Source: Lingula anatina (Eukaryota; Brachiopoda; Lingulata; Lingulida; Lingulidae). Taken from it: a DNA stretch of 64,000 bases. Both the position numbers and the translations under genes were made by a program. The notes below the pieces were generated by a model. The model was not told the origin of the DNA and searched no databases. It saw only the letters and a program-made list of their open reading frames with translations. Where the stretch lies: contig NW_019776010.1 of assembly GCF_001039355.2 (NCBI RefSeq), positions 58,562-122,561 of the forward strand, written 5' to 3'. Shown here one piece after another: positions 44,901 through 55,199 of the stretch (the stretch's first letter is position 1; every line of letters starts with the position of its first letter).

Positions 44901-46800
44901 ACACAGAAATGTATTTTAAAGATTTCTAAATTATGCATCTGAAAGACTGATCGTTTTTTCTCCATTGCAAAAAACGAGTCGTTAGCAAAAAGTCAATGAC
45001 CTGTTTCTATAACGGAGCTATTTTCAGTTGTCCTGATTAGAAACTGACAAAGGTGGTAGTAGGTCATTGGCATACACCAGTTAACATCCAGGCTAGCGAC
45101 TATAGTTGAGTGGGTAGTCTAGTAGTTGAGTGGTAGTTGGGTGGACGGGCTATCTTTAGCAGGCTAAAGGTGTCACCTCCCCTGTGTTTTATCACCTGTG
45201 CAGGGTCGCCCTGGTCGAGACACCTGGTGTCAATTATTCCTTTTAGTTATCAGTTATTGCAAACAGACTGAAGTGATTGTAAATATAGAGAAGAAATGAT
45301 AGTTGAGAGATCTTATTTAAATGGTAAAGGTTAGGTTGAAGAGGTGCTGTATATGGACAAGGTGAAGTGTAGAGTTCTAAACATGGATCTTGATAAGTGA
45401 TTTGATTATCAAGTGTGTGAATTGCCTGGATCTGTGAACTTGATCTCTATGTGACAAGTAGAACCTGGATATAAGAATGGCCTGGATGGTACTGCATTTC
45501 AGAACAATTATCAGCATAATCCCTGTTAAAAAAAAATAATAAAAAATGTTGAAGCAAGCCGCTCATATCTGAACCCCAAATCTTAAAAACACTATGAAAG
45601 GATTTATTTTTGGAAAAGCATTCTAGAAAAAAAACATGTCACCTTAGATGGCAACCAAGTAATAATAGTCTGAGCACGTAAACAACAGCTGACCATGGCC
45701 TTGCAGCCAACCTAACTCAACTCGTGTTTGGCCGACTGTTGTAATAGCTAACAAAACTCCACCTCACATGACCGCTAGAAAATTATCATCTTTCTCCTAC
45801 AAGTTGCTGTTATTGTAATTTCCCACTGTTACCTTGTTTATTTGTTATGAAAATACATGAAGGTTGTGTACGAGTGCAGTCATCACAAGTTGTTGGGAAC
45901 TGTGGTCAATATGGATGGCTGTAGACTGGTGGTATGAGGTCAGCACGTGGATCTCCTGTTTACTGTGGGCAGTCATTTGTTTTCCTTCTTTTACCAGCTG
46001 TTTTAGAGGTGAATCTGAGAACAACATTTCATCTGGGCATTTTGTGGGCTCTTTAGATAAGCAAGCTTTGGAGATTTTGACTGTTGTAGATGTATATAAT
46101 TACGTACACTGATAGGAAGATTAAGAAAGGGGTCCTCCCCCCTCCCCTCTTCTTGGTATTCTGTGTCTGCCAGTGCACTTAAAAGTCTTTGCACTGGGAA
46201 GAAAAATAAACACTTTTCCTGGAAACATTAGTCTTAATTTAGCATGGTCCACTGCACAAGACTGTTATAGTAATCAACCACTCTCCATTACTCTCTGTGG
46301 ACATTAAAGTATGTTCAAAGTCCAAGTACAAAAATAGAAGTTGACCCTGTTGTTCCATGTGCAATATAATGGTTGATCAGAAAAATCAATACTCTGCGTT
46401 GTTAAGGATTTATTGTGGATTTGGCTATATATTGGCTGCATACAATGCTAGCAAAAAGCTGCTACCATGTTAAAAAATTATGTCTGTGTGCATCTATGAA
46501 ATGGCAAGGTCACATTTTTGTTTTAATACAGTGTGGATAATTTTAAAAACAAGAAGCCCAAAATTTTGAATTATTTACATTTAGGAACAATTTCAATTAT
46601 TTAAAAGAAATAATACTTCTATCTTTTATATGGTCTGATGTAATATTCAATATTTCTTAAACAAGTTTATTTTTAAATATCCGAAATTGTAAAATGGCAG
46701 TTTTGAGCCACTGTTAGATACTTTTAAAGACTAACGCCAATTAAATCACCTGTTTGATATTTTCAAGACATAGATTAATGCCCCTATTATTTTCTTTCAG
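41953..46800. other. non-coding sequence, probable intron before the glutamine synthetase last exon
   Basis: I looked for the conserved upstream glutamine synthetase blocks (DGSS, EQEYT, NAEVMP.QWE, HTN.ST) and did not find them. A weak tRNA-like A/B-box arrangement near 45110-45230 was judged insufficient. The sequence ends in a TTTCTTTCAG acceptor. Confidence 0.5.
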
Positions 46801-47092
46801 GGTCATTGAAGATGCTATTGAGAGGTTGTCAAAAAATCACCAGAAGCACATCAGAATGTACGATCCTAAAGACGGACAGGACAACAGACGCCGTCTGACA
46901 GGGCTCCATGAGACATCCAGTTTCGACGACTTTTCGGCCGGTGTTGCCAACCGTGGCTGCAGCATCCGTATCCCTCGCCAGGTCGGAGAAGACGGCAAAG
47001 GATATCTGGAAGACAGACGACCAGCCTCCAACTGTGATCCATACATAGTTACGGAGCTGCTGGTCCGCACGTGTGTACTTAATGATGAGTAG
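46801..47092 (+). CDS. glutamine synthetase (class II), last exon
   Basis: Glutamine synthetase joins ammonia to glutamate using ATP; the class II enzyme is a cytosolic or mitochondrial decamer of about 370 residues. The exon follows a TTTCTTTCAG acceptor, begins at a third codon position and encodes the last 96 residues to TAG at 47090. Diagnostic blocks are [45 protein letters not shown] and [15 protein letters not shown], ending VRTCVLNDE. These hold the flap glutamate (HETS) and the Arg residues of ANR..SIRIPR and EDRRP that bind glutamate and ATP. All appear intact. The upstream roughly 275 residues were not found in the preceding 46.8 kb; they may lie in the N gap, be missing from the assembly, or the exon may be an isolated duplicate. 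Confidence 0.9.
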
Positions 47093-47828
47093 AGCGAAAA
47101 TAACTTTACGTTTGGGACTGAAAATTACTTATTTTGTAACCAAAACACACACGGTACAAGAAGTATGAATTCTGCAAGAAGTAGATGAATGTGCTTTTTA
47201 TGAGAAGTGTGAAGTATTGAAAAAGAAATCTCTTTATTGTTTTTAATTTGAAAAGCATTTTTGACGTTTAACACACAGTAAAAAGTGAGGCAAAATAATC
47301 AGGAAATGAAACTGGTTTATACGGGATGTAAGAAGTAGATAATGAACCATCTATGAAGGCATTTAATGAAGCTTTTATATTTGTAATCCTGTACTTTTTT
47401 TGAGTTAAAGGGGATTGCTTATTATTTATGTGTAAGATATATTTACTGCTTAATATTAAAACAACATTAACGATGACATCAATCATCCTTGTATGACCTG
47501 CATTTTCTGGAGGGACCTTCCCTTTTAAGGACACCTTAGTAATATACGTATTATAAGGCGAAAAGAAAAATGCTCTTTGTAAGATACATTTGTAAATAAC
47601 ATTTCGTGTTTCAGTGTTTGTCTTTAAGAAAAGAAATGCTGTCATTGATGAATTAACAACAGCATGATAAGAGTCTGGAGAACTGCCATTGTAAAAAAAA
47701 AAAGTTATTCAAAGCATATTTATCTTGCCAGTAGATAAATGTAACACTGGTGATGGGCACACGTAATAAATCTTGTAAGCAAAAGAACATAAGAATTAGT
47801 CTAAAGACTGTATCTTCCTTTGTAGCAT

Positions 47829-47834
47829 AATAAA
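47829..47834 (+). terminator. AATAAA poly(A) signal
   Basis: About 740 nt downstream of the glutamine synthetase stop, in the sense orientation. Confidence 0.45.
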
Positions 47835-49483
47835 GTAGTGACTGATCTTGTTCGTGCAGCACCAGGGCAAGAGTGCGGTATTATTATGTTGTGGAAAGTA
47901 GTACAATCTTCTTCCCCTCTAGTGGTCCACAGTTGGCGTAAACAATATAAGCAGATAGAAATTTGTAAGACGAGGCAGCTATTTTACGCTTTGGTGGAAG
48001 AATATGTTACTAATTGTAAGATCTGTATTTCTGTTCTTTTGATTAAAAGTGGAAAGTAAAAATTAAAGGCCTTGTTTTCAATGAGTTGTTGCTTCGCAAA
48101 TGGGTGAAGAAACTTACGTTGGGTCTGGTTTTAAGTACATTGTAAAATTGTCACTACTGTGGGATTGAAGCGATTTTGAAGTAAAAAAAAAAAAAAAAAA
48201 CAACTCACAATTTCTAAGTTTAATGCTGAAGCTTGTGTTGGAGAAATTGTTTGATAAAAGCACAAGTGCAGTAAAGATGATCTTCAGGAAATGGGTTAAA
48301 AGTGACCAGCACAATATTTTCTCACAAAAAAGTTGAGACTTATCAAATTTTGGGGTTAAAAATGATACTTTTCTCCAACTAACCAAACTTTCATCCACCT
48401 CTCCTGACCCTCACCAGGAAAATTCTAAAGTCCTCAGCAAATAATTCGGTGTGGGTTTTTCAAATTAGGCCATCACTGACCTCCAGGTTGCGAGCCATTC
48501 AAAACTTTCAAGATGGCTGACAAGAAAGGAGATTTGTCAGGATGTCATGAAATAAATGTTTTTGGCAACATAAATTCAAGGCATTTTTTGTTAAAAATGA
48601 TGAAAAAAAGTATTAATTGTTCTTAGATATGTTCAACAAGAATTTTGAAATTTGTGTTTAAAATCTTACAGTGTTCCTTTCACTGCAGTGATACTTGTGT
48701 GAGAGTTTAGCTTCCCAACCTTTGGGAAAACGTCATATTTTAATAACAGAAAATAATGGAAAAAACGTTTTCTAAATTTTCTTTTATGTAGCATAATTAT
48801 ACTTCTGTTCTGAGTCACTAAACTATTTTAAAGAATCAACAGTCCTGACGAATTTTCTTACAAGTTTTTTTAAAGTGGTTTGTCGAATGACCACATTCAT
48901 AACGTCAGATACCTGTAGTCTGTTGATATAGGGTTAGTAATAAGCAGCGCATCCAATACATTGCATTAGTTGAGATGTGGACAGTCACCACTGGGGTATG
49001 GAATCTCAACAAACACACTCGAGGTGACTGTTTACCTCTGCCGCTCTATCTTTCCAGGGGTTCTCGCCTGTTTTCTAGTTGTTACAAAGGACTTCGATAT
49101 GTCAGATTTAAATCTGATTTGCGTCAAGATCACTACCAGTAAACTTATTCCATTAGTGACTTAGTACAAAAAATGCATGGTTGATCAGAATACGAGTTGT
49201 CACTACAATTATTTTTTACAATTAAAATTTGTACAGTCGGTGAAAATAAAAAATGATAATGCAAAAAAAGTATAAAGTAAAAAAAATAATCTGTTTATAA
49301 ACCAACGAGTTTTAGATTTTTTCAGATTAATCATTCAGTGAATATACAGGAGATTAGATTTAAGTGCGAAGAGCCAAAAAGTCGACGCACCTGTATTAGT
49401 ACCAATCACCGCCGCTTGGTGGCCGATGTTGTGTTTATCTGCGCAGTCTCAGTTCAATTAAGTATCGCTTCCGGGTACCATTT

Positions 49484-49498
49484 GTTGCCATGCGGAAC
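49484..49498 (+). promoter_or_regulatory. X-box-like motif upstream of the seven-exon gene
   Basis: GTTGCC-ATG-CGGAAC: a perfect first half of the RFX-factor X-box (GTNRCC), a 3-bp spacer, and a second half with 4 of 6 consensus positions (RGYAAC), about 125 bp before the ATG at 49623. X-boxes mark promoters of many ciliary genes in animals. One imperfect site is weak evidence. Confidence 0.3.
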
Positions 49499-49622
49499 CC
49501 AAACAATGTAGTGTAATGTCATTCAGCACCAGTGAAAGTAGATTACATCGAAGAGGACTCCTGTTACAATAACAATATATTTATTAAAAATAATCATTGG
49601 ACTTTGGGAGTAGATAGTAAGC

Positions 49623-52600
49623 ATGGCATCGGCACATATTATGCCAGGATATCACGACCCAGTGTCCAGATTTCGGCTGGTCCAGTCAGCGTATCCACTA
49701 GACGCCAGGAGAGCGCGTGGCGCTAGCTTAAGCCCCACAGTGCCCGTGGAGTCCTTAGAATCCATAAAGGAGAGAGCGAGGTACGAGTGGTCAAAGCCAG
49801 ACCGCTCTCCCACCACCTATAACTCTTTTCATAACGAGAAGATTTCAGATGAACCCACGTCGAGCCGTCCTACCTCAGCTCATAGAAGAAACAACCCCCA
49901 CCCACCTCTGTAAGTATTAAATACTATACATATACAATAAACCCTGCGATCATCTATTTATATAATTATTAAAGGTAAAACATTGAAAATACTGTTACTA
50001 CACCTGCCTACAGGGACAGAAGATTGAAACTAGGACTTTTTTTTAAATAAAATATATGTAGAAAAAATATAAAAAATATTCTCATAAATGATAATTATTA
50101 TATAATATTATTGTTATTAAAAGGAAATGAGAAGTTGAATAATACAATAATTTCACGAGATTATCTTCAGGTTAGCAATCAACAGGTGCCATTTTCTTTG
50201 TCCGGTTTGATCATCTTTAGTACATTTATCAATCATAATTCTAAATCAGATTTCATATATACATGTACATGCCAGGTACAATGATGATTTATCTGTCATA
50301 AATATCAAGACAGTACTATTATCATTTTATCATAAGCCGTTTAAATAAAAAAAGTTTTGACATAAAATGAAATATATATGGAAAAATACCCAAAAATTGG
50401 TTAAAAAATTGTTTCTGTATCAAATACCTCGTTATTATATTTATTTCACATTTGAGTTGTTTATGAAAACAAACACTGCTTTAGCAATATCCTTTGTACA
50501 CCTGTTTTGATTGTTGCTGAGGTTTACCTTATTATTGGAAAACAATAGTCAATACCCCTTTCACGTATAACTTGGTACATTTTAACTAAACTACTAGTAA
50601 TCTGTAATACATGTAGTAGCATATGCTTGGTTGAAATCAATTTTACTGTAAGTAATCAGCTTAGTTGTGGATTCAAGAGCATAATACGACATAAAAGCAA
50701 TATCCATGTAAATTCTAATTAAGCTCAACTAAAAGTAATCTGGTTTCACAGGTTGTTATTAATTCCAAGTTCTATTCAATTCTGCAGGTTTTGAAAAGCT
50801 CACCAGTACGTATAATGAGCATTAATATACAACAAAAGTGTTTTAAAACAAACTCATATCCCATTGTTAATATATTCACCTGAGTTTAGAATATCATAAG
50901 AATGAACACATATTATTATTATTATTATTTTCAGAGTGTTCTTAACCTGTCGTCTTCACCATGTCCCTGGTTATCACAATGCTGATGCCACTCTAGGAAA
51001 GGAAGTTTACAGAGGTGAATAGTTTTTGTGTTTAAAATATATACCTAGTAATATTCTTAGTCAACTATCTGTACTGCATTTTACACACTATTACCCCATT
51101 CCACTGTTTTTTTTTTAACAATACTTGTTTTTATTCATGTGAAATATAAATGCATCTTTATTGTTGTGAGATGAATGAATATGTAAACAAATGAACTGAC
51201 AAATTAAAACCACGGAGGTACACAAACAAGAACAAACTTAAGTAGGAGTATTTTTATCAGGTCTGTAGCCAGCAATTGCAAAAGGGGGGTTCTTTTTCTG
51301 AAAATGTGGACCTTTTGTCATGAAACCTAAGTTTACCTAAATCAAATATACACAGATGGACTTTTTCTCAGCGAAAAGGGAGGTTCTTTTGAACCCCCCG
51401 AACCCCGCCTGGCTATAGGTCTGTTTATTATAAGTCAATTTTTATTTTTTTAATAAGTTTACTTGAAATTTAAATAAAAATTAAGCAGATTTTTTAAGGA
51501 TTAAGCATTAAATGTATACACAAATTGTAATATTTGTGTTCCACAATATTAACAGTTGACGGCAGTGCAGGATTATCTCCTCGTGAAAAGCAGCATCGCT
51601 CCCAATTCCGAGCCAAGTTCACGCCAAAAACTTCTACAGCAGCTCTAAGACAGTACGCAGATAGAGAGGTGAATTTTTAAAAAATTATTTTATACTTTTT
51701 AAATTTAATTTTTATAAATTTGAAAACCTTAAGTAAGTGTAACTGATAAATTGTATTATATAATGTATTATGATGACTATATCAGTGAAAATATTCCGTT
51801 TAATTAATTTATTTATTTGTAAAGAAATGTAATTAATTAGTTAGTTTTTTTGTTTTCATTGACAAAAATCCTTCTGAAAAACACATCAGGAAAAATGAAA
51901 AAAAAATTATGTATATTAAATTCGACTATGCATGTAATGTATTTCACATTTTGTTTATAAATATGCTAGTATTCACCTGGTTTGTTAACGTTTTAGCAAC
52001 TTGAAGAGCTTCTACCCCCTCGAGAGGCTCAAGCAGCAGAGGCGTGGCTTAAACTGACCAATGATAAAGGTACACATAGGAACTATTTTTTCAATGAACA
52101 ACTTATGGTTGAAATCTAATATGCAATTTGCGAAACAGTAATTTTTTTCATTTGATGTTTATCTCATATATCTTTTGTTTTGTTAATAAAGGTATGATAA
52201 TAGAATTTCTTTACTGAAAGCCCACTAACAGCTATGCATAATACGGTAAAGTGCCATGAATTTCGAACGGCTCTTAAATTTCGAACGGCTCTTAAAATCG
52301 GCCGCCTGGAGTTTTTTCNAGATCGTCGGGAGAAGATAACAGAAGGCCTAGCGACGAACAGTCAACTTCCGGTCAAAATTGACAGAATTCCATGAAATTC
52401 GAACTTTCGGAAATTCTGAGCACCTCCATTTCATGAATTTCGGCCAGAACGATCTTTTCCCAAATTTAATTATTTTCTACTGTTCGAAATTCATGGCACA
52501 TTACCGTAGTAACAATACAAAAGGAAAGTAACTTATTTTTTTCATTTGATGTTTATCTCATATTTTCATTTTGTAACAATACAAAAAGAAAGTGACTCAT

Positions 52601-52836
52601 TTTTTTCATTTGATGTTTACATCATTTTTTTTGTTTTGTTTGTTTTGTTAATAAAAGTATTATGATAGAGTTTTTTACTCAAAAACCACTAAGAAGCTTA
52701 AACCTAATGAATAGTTACAATACAAAAAGAAAGTAACTTGTTTTTTTCATTTGATGTTTATCTCATATTTTTGTTTTGTAACAATACAAAATGAAAGTGA
52801 CTCATTTTTTCATGTGATGTTTACATTATTATTATT

Positions 52837-52879
<43 letters not shown>

Positions 52880-53378
52880 TTTTTGCTTTGTTTTGTTTTG
52901 TTAATAAAAGTATGATAACAGTTTTTTTTACTGAAAGACCAAGAATCTCAAACCTGACCAGCTCCTGACAAAGATCAAAATACACATAGCTTTTATTATA
53001 ATTATTATTTATTTATTTCAGATAAAAGAAGAGTATTAGATATGTTTAATGGTATTGGTATAGAGAAGAAAATACAGGATGGGGTAAGTTTAACATTTTT
53101 TTTTTTTTGAAGACAATATATGTTATTTCATATTTTTCATTAATTTGTGACAAAGTACTTCTTGAATATCATCAGGTCTATTCATGATAATGAGTGTGGT
53201 TCTATATCTGTGATCCAGGTCATTGATCCAGAGCTTGATAACAGACATGCACCAGTGGTGGCATCTCTTCACAGATATTTGAAGAAAGCAGGCATACAAG
53301 GTAATATAGGTGGACTAAGTGCACTTTGTTCAATTAAAAAAAAATTAAAAAGTTGATTTATTTTATCCATTGGTGTAT

Positions 53379-53409
<31 letters not shown>

Positions 53410-53845
53410 TCAGTCCTCTATATTTTATCTATCTTTTTTGAGAAAAAAACTGACATAGGTTGCTTTCAGAAAAACCAATGTAAACAGTATTCTGATGCTC
53501 TGAAATAATATTTCCACACCCTACTTTGAAGATGCGATTTTAATGTTCTTCTTCTTTTTTCTTACAGAGGAGCAGACCATTCGTAGAATCATGGATTCCT
53601 TAGGCACTAACCCCAACCTCCCCAATATGATGATTCCTTACCAAACTCTCGGTGAAAAAGGTCCAAGGAGACAGGAAGATATAGCAAAGACTCGCCGTGT
53701 CACATATCGCTACAAACCAACAAGAGGTGACTTTTTAATGCATCCTGATTGGCCACCAACTCTCGCTCCTCACAGCCTTCCTGATTGGCCCAATCCTAAA
53801 ATGCCACCCACGACTACAATCCCGGCTCCATTATGGAACTGGTAA
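49623..53845 (+). CDS. seven-exon gene, 324-residue protein of unknown family
   Basis: Exons, with consistent phases and GT/AG borders: 49623-49909, 50935-51014, 51556-51668, 51997-52069, 53022-53083, 53219-53300 and 53568-53845 (TAA). The spliced length is 975 nt. The protein starts MASAHIMPGYHDPVSRFRLV and has a second PGYH motif at about residues 107-110 (HHVPGYHNADATLGKEVYR). It then has a basic stretch (REKQHRSQFRAKFTP), a charged helical middle (QLEELLPPREAQAAEAWLKL, KRRVLDMFNGIG), a helix-rich segment (RHAPVVASLHRYLKKAGIQ, EEQTIRRIMDSLG) and a Pro/Trp-rich tail ending LWNW. There is no signal peptide or membrane segment. I do not recognise the family. The short PGY motifs and Pro/Trp tail are reminiscent of small axonemal (microtubule inner) proteins, which is inference only. 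Introns 2 and 4 contain MITEs. Confidence 0.85.
51258..51423. mobile_element. short MITE in intron 2 (CAGRYCTRTAGCCAG ends)
   Basis: The left end CAGGTCTGTAGCCAGC and the inverted right end CAGACCTATAGCCAGG pair up, with GGGGGGTTC-type sequence inside both. A related piece occurs inverted at about 8190-8245. CAG-starting ends suggest a hAT-type MITE, but no clean 8-bp duplication is visible. Confidence 0.55.
52133..52960 (+). repeat. tandem repeat array in intron 4, split by a MITE
   Basis: Repeated units contain TTTTTTCATTTGATGTTTAT followed by CTCATAT, TTTGTTTTGTTAATAAA(A)GTAT and TTTTTACTgAAAgCCAC. They begin near 52139, 52540, 52600, 52744 and 52806, interleaved with ACAATACAAAA(A)GAAAGT(A/G)ACT. 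An (ATTT)n run lies at about 52836-52882. The MITE at 52244-52506 interrupts the first unit. Confidence 0.7.
52242..52508. mobile_element. 263-bp MITE with TA duplication
   Basis: TA flanks the element on both sides. The ends CGGTAAAGTGCCATGAATTT and the inverted right end CGGTAATGTGCCATGAATTT match over about 26 bp, with CGAAC continuing on both. TA duplication suits Tc1/mariner-type mobilisation. Inside the left end ATTTCGAACGGCTCTTAAA is repeated twice in tandem. One ambiguous base (N) lies at 52319. Confidence 0.8.
53376..53411. repeat. (ATTT)n microsatellite in intron 6
   Basis: About nine ATTT units. Confidence 0.9.
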
Positions 53846-55059
53846 ATGCTATTTAGGGTGACAGAGGACCACAAAGACCTAATAAAGAAGCAAAAAATGA
53901 GGACATCTTTATGATATGAACTTGTAATAAAAATGCTGCTACCAGATTCATATTTTACACCGTGTCATCATACATTTGGTGCTTTATTATTTATTGGTAA
54001 TACGCAAATTTTAGGTCTAAAAAAAGTGAAGTCACAGTATTTTACATGGTACTAAGATTTAGAATGGTTACCATGGGGTTTTTGAAACTGTTGATATTAA
54101 AAAGTTTGGAGTAGAAAAAGGGTTTCCAAGGTAGACTTTTTTGACAACTTGTACTGTTTTCATGCTCTCTTTAAATACCATCTACTCAAACTTTCTCTTT
54201 GTACCAAAGGGTATTTATTTGATATTTTTCATTCTTTTTTTTTAGATGTTTTTGTTGTTTAACCAAGTTTCATTTTAAAAGTGCATAGAAACAATTTAAA
54301 ATGTTTTTGACAATGAATTTGACTTTGATATATGATGTTTAAATATTATTTGATATACTGTATATGACTGATTTCAAAAGACAAAGATTGACACTTTCTA
54401 TAAGAGCTATTCATGTGAAGTACAGGCCTTCTGTATTTCATTATGAGATAATATTAATACCATATACAGTTTATTTATAAAGACCTGCATATACTGTATA
54501 GTCCTCAGCTGTTAGCAAAAGAAAAAAAAACTGCATATAAATGTGGTACTTTTTTAGCACTTTAGATGTACATACAACTGCTTAATGTCTTTATTTAGTT
54601 TACAACTAATATGCTTAATTTCTCTTTTGTTCTTAATTATTCTATTCTAGTCATTGAGAAATTTGTGATTTCATCATTGCATCTTAATTAATGATGCAAT
54701 ATTCTGATTTATTCTGTTTAACATGTTCTGATGAAGATATTAAATAACAATTTTTGTACAAAGTTATATTCAATAAAAGCTCAAAAGACTGCAGCATGGT
54801 AGTTGACTTAATTACTGTTAATAATTTTGAGAAAAATGTCAGTCAGCCCATATATTCAATTTAAATTTAAATTTTATTGAAATGAAAATATATATAACTT
54901 CTTGCTGAAAGACTAAGATATTAGTGTTTTTATTCAATTTTGTATCAAAGTATCATCATGAAATCATTCTGTTTTCTTCCACATTATCTGTTATATATTA
55001 CAATGTATTAAAAACGTATTACGCCACCAACTTCTGATCCAGTCATAGTTCTTAATTTA
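53846..55059. other. 3' UTR of the seven-exon gene and short intergenic spacer
   Basis: A sequence of about 930 nt runs from the stop to the AATAAA at 54772, followed by about 280 nt before the ARAP promoter region. An early AATAAA at about 53879 could give a short 3' UTR. No other gene is seen. Confidence 0.5.
54772..54777 (+). terminator. AATAAA poly(A) signal
   Basis: CAATAAAAGCTC about 930 nt after the stop of the seven-exon gene; AT-rich 3' UTR-like sequence leads up to it. Confidence 0.45.
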
Positions 55060-55199
55060 TGCCACGCCCATTGACCTCAAACAGGAAGTGACCTTTCCAT
55101 ATGTACACAAGATGGCGGAAAATGAGGAAGTTATAAAGACGGCAAACTTTTCCGTAGATTATCTTCAAAAGTTGGACTAAACTGCTACTTTCATACAAA
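55060..55199 (+). promoter_or_regulatory. putative ARAP promoter and first non-coding exon
   Basis: An ETS-type site (CAGGAAGTG, 55082-55090) is followed about 20 bp later by AAGATGGCGG (55109-55119 region), a YY1-type element that in TATA-less promoters sits just downstream of the start site. The exon would end at a strong donor (CAAA|GTAAGT, 55199/55200) and splice over about 5.5 kb to the acceptor at 60745. The link to ARAP is inferred from position and strand only. Confidence 0.4.
55112..55180 (+). CDS. 22-codon upstream ORF in the putative ARAP 5' UTR
   Basis: ATG in good context (AAGATGG) to TAA, peptide beginning MAENEEVIKTANFSVDYL. It lies wholly inside the putative first exon, so it would be a uORF able to dampen translation of the downstream SAM-domain frame. 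Alternatively it is the start of another transcript. No family is recognised. Confidence 0.3.
   Translation: MAENEEVIKTANFSVDYLQKLD

Larger units (their letters stand above)
47093..49622. other. 3' UTR of glutamine synthetase exon, then intergenic to the next promoter
   Basis: The probable 3' UTR runs to the poly(A) signal at 47829. An A-run lies at about 48183-48200. No other exon is supported; frames at 47268-47645 and 48970-49164 look incidental. Confidence 0.5.

Noticed and set aside
44558-44965. 135-codon minus-strand frame
   Set aside because: AT-rich, Cys/Lys/Ile/Phe-biased composition, no motif, inside the presumed glutamine synthetase intron.
45110-45230. tRNA-like A box (TAGTTGAGTGG) and B-box-like GGTCGAGACACC
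   Set aside because: The spacing is too long and no acceptor stem is evident; it could be a SINE head, but no second copy is in the window.
36134-47092. Joining the 36134 exon directly to the glutamine synthetase exon
   Set aside because: Phase mismatch (exon ends in phase 0, the other starts at a third codon position) and about 260 missing residues of the enzyme.
47268-47645. 125-codon minus-strand frame
   Set aside because: Antisense to the glutamine synthetase 3' UTR with no motif; composition typical of random AT-rich DNA.
52836-52882. Regular ATTT repeats as a possible CRISPR-like or regulatory array
   Set aside because: Simple tetranucleotide microsatellite without spacers; similar runs at 17794, 53376 and 57511.
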